DNA of 12,272 nucleotides from contig JAIDPG010000064.1 in assembly GCA_029062865.1 (NCBI GenBank), positions 1 to 12,272 of the forward strand, written 5' to 3'. The DNA is from Oscillospiraceae bacterium (GTDB lineage Bacteria; Bacillota; Clostridia; Oscillospirales; Ruminococcaceae). Shown piece after piece: positions 7,104 through 12,272 of this stretch (position 1 is its first letter; each line of letters opens with the position of its first letter). Below the pieces are notes generated by a model. That model saw nothing but the letters and a program-made list of their open reading frames with translations, had not been told where the DNA came from and ran no database searches. The translations under genes and the position numbers were made by a program.

Positions 7104-8238
7104 AGCCACTCTCCTTTACGTCCCGGCGTATTTGCCGAGGCAGCAGAATTCCCATTACTATCAAAAGTACTCCCACGAATACCGCAAAAAGCAGCGCGTA
7201 TACAGCAGGGCTGTACGCTTCCTCGATATACTCAAACATATTTCCGAGCACGCCGTGCAGCAGTGGGATATACGTCAACATTCCAAGCAGAAAAGTCGGA
7301 ATACAAATCATGCAGCACTCGCCGAGGCAGATTCTTCGAGCCTTGCCCTTTGTACAGCCACAAATTCGCATAATGGCAAGTGTCCGTGTGCGTTTTTTCA
7401 AAATAAAGCAATACAAAACGGCGAAGTTTATGATCGTGAGCGCGGCAATCAGCACTGCCACCGCGATCATATTTTTATAAATAAGAACACTCTGCTCGTC
7501 GGTGAATTCCTGTTCGGAGAAAACCAACACTCCGGGCAGAATTCTTTCGGCGGTGTTTACAAGCTCGATATATTGGCGTCGAGTGACGGGCTTTTCGAAA
7601 TCGATATAGATATTCTCCCGAAGCGTCATATCCTCGGGGATCGACAACAGCGGCACGATGAATTCCGACGTATTGTGTGTGCCTATGATTTTAAACTCCT
7701 CGCCGTTTATTACCGCCGCTTCCTCGCCCTTAAACAGTGTACCGTACGAGTTTAGCAGCGTCTTGTCTATCATAACCACTCTTTCGCCGTTCGCTTCTTC
7801 TTCATTGGAAATATATCTTCCCGAGAGAAGGATATGCTTTTCGTTCCACAATTCAATAATATATGTGGACGGAGTAATTGCGCCGTTTCGTATCACAAAT
7901 CTCGACACCATATCCAGCCGTCCGTCGTTTCCAAAATCATCCACGACGGGAAAGGGACACATTACAACGATATTGGAAATAGCGTCGAGTGTTTGGGGCG
8001 ATACCTCACTAAGGAAGCGGACGAAATCTCCGCGCGTAAGCGTCATTCCGTCCGCAACCATAGGATCGACATAACGAGACTTCCCCGATTCTTCAGTCAG
8101 CTTTGCGGAATAGTTGTGATACAACCCATAAGAAAACACCATGACCCACGCTGATACAAAAATGCTTATCAGCATTACAGAGAAGATGAATTTTTCACTT
8201 TTTATAAGAGCGATCAGATTTTTTAAGGCGTACTTCAT
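7090..8238 (-). CDS. FtsX/MacB-type ABC transporter permease (first of two)
   Basis: Membrane subunit of the putative exporter, 382 residues. A membrane segment is at about 17-40, followed by an external domain of about 215 residues, then membrane segments at about 257-280, 308-327 and 345-367. The loop TLAIMRICGCTKGKARR resembles the FtsX-family stretch that follows the second membrane segment, but this loop is unusually rich in cysteine (293, 295, 304, 308, 309, 312). ATG 8238 has AAAGGA (8245-8250 complement) 6 bases upstream. Its last 14 bases overlap the start of the second permease. The two permeases share layout but little obvious sequence, so a heterodimer is likely. No two-component system is present in the window. 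Confidence 0.85.
   Translation of the reverse strand: MKYALKNLIALIKSEKFIFSVMLISIFVSAWVMVFSYGLYHNYSAKLTEESGKSRYVDPMVADGMTLTRGDFVRFLSEVSPQTLDAISNIVVMCPFPVVDDFGNDGRLDMVSRFVIRNGAITPSTYIIELWNEKHILLSGRYISNEEEANGERVVMIDKTLLNSYGTLFKGEEAAVINGEEFKIIGTHNTSEFIVPLLSIPEDMTLRENIYIDFEKPVTRRQYIELVNTAERILPGVLVFSEQEFTDEQSVLIYKNMIAVAVLIAALTIINFAVLYCFILKKRTRTLAIMRICGCTKGKARRICLGECCMICIPTFLLGMLTYIPLLHGVLGNMFEYIEEAYSPAVYALLFAVFVGVLLIVMGILLPRQIRRDVKESGYDAV
7111..7114 (-). promoter_or_regulatory. Ribosome binding site of the second permease
   Basis: The minus-strand sequence AAAGGAGA contains GGAG 7 bases from the ATG at 7103. It lies inside the upstream permease's coding sequence, which suggests coupled translation, and it rules against the GTG at 7109. 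Confidence 0.7.
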
Positions 8239-8251
8239 AAATTATCCTTTC

Positions 8252-8287
8252 CGCAAATTTTTCGCGCTATTTGCGCTTTCACTTATA
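8252..8287 (-). promoter_or_regulatory. Leader region of the ABC operon with an inverted repeat
   Basis: Between the 8371-8407 terminator and ATG 8238 the minus strand is AT-rich and must hold the operon promoter. CGCAAAT (8252-8258) and ATTTGCG (8269-8275) form a 7-bp inverted repeat, 10 bases apart, in the leader. TATAAG (complement of 8282-8287) is a possible -10 box, but no convincing -35 lies 16-18 bases upstream. The repeat could be an operator or an RNA hairpin. Confidence 0.25.
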
Positions 8288-8370
8288 TAGACAGAAAAAA
8301 TTCGGAAATATTACAGCGGATTTTGAGGTTTGTATACTTGCACAAAAAATGGACATAAACTTGTGGAAAT

Positions 8371-8407
8371 AAAACAAAACGCCCCGCGGAGCGGAGCGTT
8401 TTGTTTT
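8371..8407 (-). terminator. Terminator of the leucine-rich-repeat/SPFH operon
   Basis: A stem of 17 pairs (8371-8387 with 8391-8407) closes a 3-base loop. The only imperfect pair (8383/8395) is C·A in plus-strand RNA but G·U in minus-strand RNA, and the minus-strand 3' arm runs into TTTTGTTTTATTT. Both facts point to termination of minus-strand transcription. It lies 5 bases past the SPFH stop codon. Confidence 0.85.
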
Positions 8408-8412
8408 GCGCT

Positions 8413-9528
8413 TTATTCTTGGCTTGAATTATTTCCGATAATGTTCGCGAGCTGGGAGAGCAGGCTGCTTCTCGCGTCGACGGTTATCTCGCCTACGTTT
8501 TCGCAGATCTTCTCGATGTACTCAAGCTCCTTAAGGCGGCGGAGCGTCGCGTTTTCGTCCATAAGCTTCGCGGTATTCAGCAGGCTGCGCGTGGACGCTA
8601 CCTCCTCGCGGCGCGTGATGACGTTCGCCTGCGCGCGCTTTTCCGCCGCGAGAACGCTGTTCATTATTGCACTTATCTCGCCCGGAAGAATTACGTCCTT
8701 AATTCCCGCGGAAATAATCTCAACAAACATATCCGCGGTACGCTTTTTCAGCTCCGCGAGAATTTCATTGCCGATATTCTCGCGGTCGGCAAGAAGCTCG
8801 TCCATTGTCTTTCCGCCGAGGTAATCCCGCAGCGCGAGCTGAGCGGCGGTGTAGAGCGTCTGGGTGATATTCGGGTACGCTTCGGCGAGCTTTTTGTGAT
8901 CGGTTATCTTCCAATTCGCCGTGAAATTCACACGTACGCCGACCTTGTCCTTTGTGAGAATTTCCTGTCCGTTTATGTCGAGCTGCTGAACGCGCATACT
9001 GTAGGTCGCGGTCGTGACCTTGACCGCGCCGTTCCAGTAGAAATAACGCCCCGCGTCGAGATACTCTGCGGGTTTGCCGTCGTAGTAGACGATAGCCTTG
9101 CACTCGGCGGGAATGTTCACATCAAGGACAAACCCCGCTCCGAGCCGCGCCGCGACTGCCGCGGGAATATCGGTGATCTTCGGCTCGGTTGTCGAATAGA
9201 TTTTGAACTCATGCGCGCCCGCTTCCTTCCAGAACGCGTGCCGCCCCGCGGTCAGCGCCTCGATGAAGACTCCGTCGACATAATGCAGCGCCACCTCGCC
9301 GTTTTTCACCGTGACCTCGCTTGTGAGATCGTCGGATTTATAGCGGTCGATCACCTTTGTAAGTATCTGCGCGAGCGTCGCGCTGTTCGAGCTTATTTCC
9401 TCGTCAAGCGGCAGAATTTCGATAGTTTTGGAGCCGCCCGCGCGGTATTTTCCCGCGCCGAGAAAATCCACAAGAATTCCGTTTTTGAAAAGCAGCCCCT
9501 TTTGGTTGTTGTTTATAATTACCTTCAT
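8413..9528 (-). CDS. Slipin-like SPFH domain protein
   Basis: Member of the SPFH (stomatin/prohibitin/flotillin/HflK-C) group, which forms membrane-associated oligomers and often organises lipid domains or proteases. 371 residues. Three related beta-rich units precede the SPFH part, marked by GLLFKNG...LGAGKY (11-28), ALHYVDG...LTAGRHAFW (80-100) and AIVYYDG...LDAGRYFYW (145-165). The SPFH core begins near 170 and contains MRVQQLDINGQEILTKDKV (178-196). A helical tail rich in charged residues follows (about 290-360). No N-terminal membrane segment is seen, unlike classic stomatins. GGAGG (9533-9537 complement) is 4 bases from ATG 9528, inside the upstream gene, whose TGA overlaps this ATG. 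Last gene of the operon. The exact role is unknown. Confidence 0.85.
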   Translation of the reverse strand: MKVIINNNQKGLLFKNGILVDFLGAGKYRAGGSKTIEILPLDEEISSNSATLAQILTKVIDRYKSDDLTSEVTVKNGEVALHYVDGVFIEALTAGRHAFWKEAGAHEFKIYSTTEPKITDIPAAVAARLGAGFVLDVNIPAECKAIVYYDGKPAEYLDAGRYFYWNGAVKVTTATYSMRVQQLDINGQEILTKDKVGVRVNFTANWKITDHKKLAEAYPNITQTLYTAAQLALRDYLGGKTMDELLADRENIGNEILAELKKRTADMFVEIISAGIKDVILPGEISAIMNSVLAAEKRAQANVITRREEVASTRSLLNTAKLMDENATLRRLKELEYIEKICENVGEITVDARSSLLSQLANIIGNNSSQE

Positions 9529-11072
9529 TTTTCCTCCTTTATATATCTGAATTTTATTCCGTTTTTATCGCAATACTCCTCGGCGTACGACTTCCTTTCA
9601 ACAACAACGGTGAGCCTGTTGCAGTGGTTGAACGCATACTCCCCAATGCTCCGTACGGTTTTCGGAATGACGAGCTCGCCAAGCGCAATGCAATTATAAA
9701 ACGCTGCCGAGCCTATCTCAACAACGCCGTTCGGAATGTTGATCTCCGTAAGCGCAAGCATATCCGCGAACGCTCCGATCCCTATGCTGTTCACGCTTTC
9801 GGGGATCACGAGCCTTGTTATCTGTTGGTGCACTTTCATCTGCTCATATGTGGCATAGGACGTGACCCTGCCGCCGCAAAGCCCGCCGCCGCCCGCAAAC
9901 GCGCCGTTTCCTATCGCTGTAACGGTGCTTTTGCCGATCGTCTCCGGAACGGTGACCTCCGTCGCCGTTCCCTTATAGTTGGTGATGATGAGTGATCCGT
10001 TTTCCTGCTTTTTGCAGCTCCACGTTTTCTTCATCATAGCGACCGAGGTCGGGGAAGCGTTCAGCTCGCGCTCCATTTTCTTCTCTGCCCTGAGGCGCTC
10101 GGCAGCGAGATCGGCGGTGCGGTTTTTGTAGTCCAAAAGCCACGCGACGCACTCCAAGCGGTCGCCCTTTTCCTGTGCGTAAGCGATAGTTTCCTCGCGG
10201 CGCTTCGTGTTTTTCAGCCAGTCGGTTTTCTCGATTTTCGTCAGCGCCCCGACGGCGTTTATCTCAATCAAATCGCGGACGATCTGAGTTTTGTTGAGCT
10301 TTTCGATTTTGAAATTGTCAAGGAAGAACTCAAAAGCCTCGGCGTCTCCGAAGCGCTTTTTCGTTAGATCATAGAGCTTTGTCGTGCAGTGGAATTTTTC
10401 CCCGACTTCCGCGGACATCATTTTCATTACAAGCAGGAAGTCCTCGTCGGAGAGGTTTTTCGTCATCGAGAGCCACTCGTACCAATAATCTGTATTCGTG
10501 CCGCCGTTTGTAATGGGAGCTTCTCGAAGCTCGGAAAGCGTGTAGCCAAGCCGTTTCAGCTCGCTTATGATAAACTCATCGCGAGCGAACACGGCGTAGT
10601 ACATAAGCTCGGACGGCGAGAACGAGATCTTATCGGCGTTCTCGCAAAGCGCTTGCAGAACCTCGCCGCGCTCGTTGTCGGGGAGCTGCGTCAACGCTTT
10701 TTTATCGATCCGCGGCACCCTTTTCAGGAGCTTCAAGCCCTTGCAGCAGCACGCGCCCTTTATCTGCTTTGTGATGTTCAGAAGATACAGCGAAAAATCG
10801 GTGCGGTAGTTACTCCACCCGAAGCCCGCGGTGACGTGATAGAGCCGCTCCGCGTCTTCAGTCTTCGGGAAGTCAAACGTTGCGCCGAGCCCGATAAGAA
10901 GCCGCACGATCTCCGCCCCGCGAAAGCGGCACGCAAGCCCCAGCGCCCGCGCCGAGAACTCGATACGACCGAGCGCCTTATACACGTCCGCGATGTCCGC
11001 CGCGCTTTCGTTTATCACGGCGTCTTCGAGGATCTCCGCTTTTTGTTCCTGCGGAAATGACGAGTAATTCAT
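9525..11072 (-). CDS. Ankyrin-like/helical protein with C-terminal BspA-type leucine-rich repeats
   Basis: Function unknown. 515 residues with no signal peptide or membrane segment. The N-terminal two-thirds looks alpha-helical; residues 38-67 (ALGLACRFRGAEIVRLLIGLGAT) resemble one ankyrin repeat, and the rest to about 345 was not recognised. Residues 348-515 form a BspA-type (LRR_5) module. It opens with a cap containing WSCKKQENGSLIITNYKG and VPETIGK, continues with three or four repeats of the form IPxxVxxIGxxAFxxCxxL, and ends with the tail cap SYAEEYCDKNGIKFRY. The same module makes up the smaller neighbours. ATG 11072 has GGAGG (11080-11084 complement) 7 bases upstream and overlaps the previous stop as ATGA. 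A protein-binding scaffold role is inferred from the repeats only. Confidence 0.82.
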   Translation of the reverse strand: MNYSSFPQEQKAEILEDAVINESAADIADVYKALGRIEFSARALGLACRFRGAEIVRLLIGLGATFDFPKTEDAERLYHVTAGFGWSNYRTDFSLYLLNITKQIKGACCCKGLKLLKRVPRIDKKALTQLPDNERGEVLQALCENADKISFSPSELMYYAVFARDEFIISELKRLGYTLSELREAPITNGGTNTDYWYEWLSMTKNLSDEDFLLVMKMMSAEVGEKFHCTTKLYDLTKKRFGDAEAFEFFLDNFKIEKLNKTQIVRDLIEINAVGALTKIEKTDWLKNTKRREETIAYAQEKGDRLECVAWLLDYKNRTADLAAERLRAEKKMERELNASPTSVAMMKKTWSCKKQENGSLIITNYKGTATEVTVPETIGKSTVTAIGNGAFAGGGGLCGGRVTSYATYEQMKVHQQITRLVIPESVNSIGIGAFADMLALTEINIPNGVVEIGSAAFYNCIALGELVIPKTVRSIGEYAFNHCNRLTVVVERKSYAEEYCDKNGIKFRYIKEEK

Positions 11073-11569
11073 TTGTTATCCTCCTCGAGCCGATAATTTA
11101 TCCCGTTTTTGATACAATATTTCTCGGCGTATGAGCCCTTTTCGACAATCGCCGTAAGCGCCCCGCACGCGAAGAACGCGCGGCGTTCGATTGCCTTGAC
11201 GCTTGACGGAATAACAAGCGTTTCCAAGCTTTCGCACTCCGCGAAGGTGTTCTCCCTTATCGTCTCAACGCCTGCGGGAATGTTCACGCTTGTAAGCGCT
11301 TCGCACGCCCAGAATGCGCCCTTTTCAATTGCGCGGACGGTTTCGGGGAGCGTGATTTTTGTTACCGCCCTGCGGGCAGCTTTCATCTCGGACGTTATCC
11401 TCCGCGCGAACGGACAAAACGCGCCCGCGCCAATCGCGACGACAGCCTCCTTGCCGATTTTCTCGGGCGCGGCGACCTCCGTTTGATTTCCCTTATAGCT
11501 CGTGATAATCACGCCGCCGTCGGTCGGCTTGAAGCTCCAGAGCCTTTTGAGCTCAGCAAGCGTGCTCAT
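11069..11569 (-). CDS. Small cytoplasmic BspA-type leucine-rich-repeat protein
   Basis: Function unknown; probably a protein-binding module. 166 residues, essentially one repeat module with no other domain and no signal peptide. The N-terminal cap LWSFKPTDGGVIITSYKG leads to APEKIGK and AIGAGAF. Then come repeats ITLPETVRAIEKGAFWACEAL, INIP-like VNIPAGVETIRENTFAEC and LVIPSSVKAIERRAFFAC. The tail cap VEKGSYAEKYCIKNGINYR closes the protein. The frame is open 15 codons further upstream, but ATG 11569 has GGAGG 7 bases before it and forms an ATGA overlap with the previous stop, as in the other junctions of this operon. Its final 69 bp region is identical to that of the upstream gene. Confidence 0.85.
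   Translation of the reverse strand: MSTLAELKRLWSFKPTDGGVIITSYKGNQTEVAAPEKIGKEAVVAIGAGAFCPFARRITSEMKAARRAVTKITLPETVRAIEKGAFWACEALTSVNIPAGVETIRENTFAECESLETLVIPSSVKAIERRAFFACGALTAIVEKGSYAEKYCIKNGINYRLEEDNK
11080..11148 (-). repeat. 69-bp perfect direct repeat, copy 1
   Basis: Identical base for base to 11577-11645. It encodes the C-terminal cap VEKGSYAEKYCIKNGINYR plus Leu-Glu-Glu and includes the ribosome binding site of the next gene. Identity at the DNA level, including third codon positions, points to recent duplication or gene conversion. Confidence 0.93.
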
Positions 11570-12272
11570 TTCCCGCCCTCCTCGAGCCGATAATTTATCC
11601 CGTTTTTGATACAATATTTCTCGGCGTATGAGCCCTTTTCGACAACCGCGGTGACGTTCGGTGACTCGTGGAAAACGGTCTCGGGCGGCTGCTTTCGGTA
11701 GATGTAATTTTTTATCGACTTGACCGAAGCGGGGATAACGACGGTTTTCAGCTTTTCGCAGTTCATAAACGCCTGCCGTTTTATTTCGGTAACTCCGTCT
11801 GGAATGACTATCTCCTCAAGCTCCACGCACCGCGCGAACGCCCATATACCTATACTCTGTAAGCCTGCGGGCAGCTTTATTTCAAGAAGCTTCCGGCAGT
11901 TCGAGAACAGGTAATCGCATATCTCCGTGAGACTGTCGGACAGCTTGACGGCTTGCAGCGCGAGACACCCCGCGAACACACCCCTTTCCATTTTCGTGAC
12001 GGTATCGGGAATGACGAGCTCCGTTAGCTTGCGGCAGCCTGTAAACGCGTCCTCGCCGATCTCCACAAGCCCGTCGGGGAGGTTGATTTCTTCGAGAGCC
12101 TCGCAGCTTGAAAACGCGCCGCTGCCTATCTTCGTTATCGTTTTCGGCAGCTTAACGCGCGTTATTTCTTTCCGCCTGAAATCCCGCTGCTCGATTTTAA
12201 TTCTCGACGCGTTCGCCGCGAACGCGTACTCGCCGATCTCCACAACGTCACTTTTTCCGATTTTCTCCGGCA
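11566..12272 (-). CDS. BspA-type leucine-rich-repeat protein (5' end outside window)
   Basis: Function unknown; at least 235 residues are visible. The frame runs off the right edge. The visible N-terminal stretch PEKIGKSDVVEIGEYAF matches the cap-to-first-repeat junction of the neighbouring proteins, so the GTG at 12243 is an internal valine, not a start. About six repeats follow (for example INLPDGLVEIGEDAFTGCRKL, LVIPDTVTKMERGVFAGC, IKLPAGLQSIGIWAFARC, IVIPDGVTEIKRQAFMNC). They end in a loop and the tail cap VEKGSYAEKYCIKNGINYR. This is longer than its 166-residue neighbour by extra repeats, as expected if modules expand and contract by duplication. The TGA overlaps the next ATG. Whether it has a signal peptide or extra N-terminal domain cannot be seen. 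Confidence 0.85.
   Translation of the reverse strand, partial: PEKIGKSDVVEIGEYAFAANASRIKIEQRDFRRKEITRVKLPKTITKIGSGAFSSCEALEEINLPDGLVEIGEDAFTGCRKLTELVIPDTVTKMERGVFAGCLALQAVKLSDSLTEICDYLFSNCRKLLEIKLPAGLQSIGIWAFARCVELEEIVIPDGVTEIKRQAFMNCEKLKTVVIPASVKSIKNYIYRKQPPETVFHESPNVTAVVEKGSYAEKYCIKNGINYRLEEGGK
11577..11581 (-). promoter_or_regulatory. Ribosome binding site of the 166-residue repeat protein
   Basis: GGAGG on the minus strand, 7 bases before ATG 11569. It is coded within the GAG GAG codons (Glu-Glu) at the end of the upstream gene and fixes the start of the downstream one. Confidence 0.75.
11577..11645 (-). repeat. 69-bp perfect direct repeat, copy 2
   Basis: Partner of 11080-11148, at the 3' end of the upstream repeat-protein gene, 497 bp away in the same orientation. 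Beyond the repeat the two genes are related but clearly diverged. Confidence 0.93.

Noticed and set aside
6807..7755. Two plus-strand open frames (188 and 233 codons) opposite the permease genes
   Set aside because: They are antisense to well-supported membrane proteins, have no recognisable domains and no convincing ribosome binding sites.
8282..8370. Clear sigma-70 promoter for the ABC operon
   Set aside because: TATAAG and TATACA boxes exist on the minus strand, but none has a good -35 at proper spacing, so only a low-confidence region is listed.
11080..11645. 69-bp direct repeats as attachment sites or insertion-sequence ends
   Set aside because: They are coding, in frame, and enclose only a repeat-protein gene; no integrase or transposase is present.
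12243..12243. GTG at 12243 as the start of the rightmost repeat-protein gene
   Set aside because: The frame continues to the window edge and the upstream residues match the conserved PEKIGK cap, so the gene is simply cut.

Overview
The window looks like chromosomal DNA of a clostridial Firmicute, most likely a gut-type member of the Ruminococcaceae/Oscillospiraceae. This is inference, from: the order SRP RNA–dnaX–ybaB–recR, which is typical of Firmicutes; strong GGAGG-type Shine-Dalgarno sequences; a base composition that looks a little above half G+C (not counted); and cytoplasmic BspA-type leucine-rich-repeat genes, which are common in that group. No transposase, integrase, CRISPR array or tRNA was seen.

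Left part, plus strand (1 to about 5135): the 3' portion of the signal recognition particle RNA is followed by dnaX (clamp-loader tau subunit, true start a TTG at 145), ybaB (nucleoid-associated protein), a ComEC/Rec2-type DNA-uptake channel gene, and recR (recombination mediator). The comEC-like gene sits between ybaB and recR, which are normally adjacent. Its C-terminal metallo-beta-lactamase-like domain has lost the signature histidines. The 192-base gap before recR holds three perfect hairpins that abut with no spacer. A bidirectional terminator (5134-5174) closes this block and also serves the convergent minus-strand block.

Middle part, minus strand (8238 to 5177): a three-gene operon encodes two different FtsX/MacB-type permeases and a MacB/LolD-type ATPase. 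Together they look like a heteromeric ABC transporter of unknown substrate. The permease reading frames overlap by 14 bases and the ATPase follows after 10 bases. A long terminator hairpin (8371-8407) separates this operon from the one upstream.

Right part, minus strand (right edge to 8413): four genes are chained by three identical ATGA stop/start overlaps. They are a BspA-type leucine-rich-repeat protein (cut by the window edge), a small single-module leucine-rich-repeat protein, a 515-residue protein with an uncharacterised helical/ankyrin-like N-terminal part and a C-terminal leucine-rich-repeat module, and a slipin-like SPFH protein. None of the proteins with a visible N-terminus has a signal peptide, so the set is probably cytoplasmic or membrane-associated from the inside. 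Two of the leucine-rich-repeat genes share a perfect 69-bp 3' end. This tightly coupled repeat-protein plus SPFH operon is the least explained part of the window and the best candidate for an undescribed system, but nothing in the sequence states its function.
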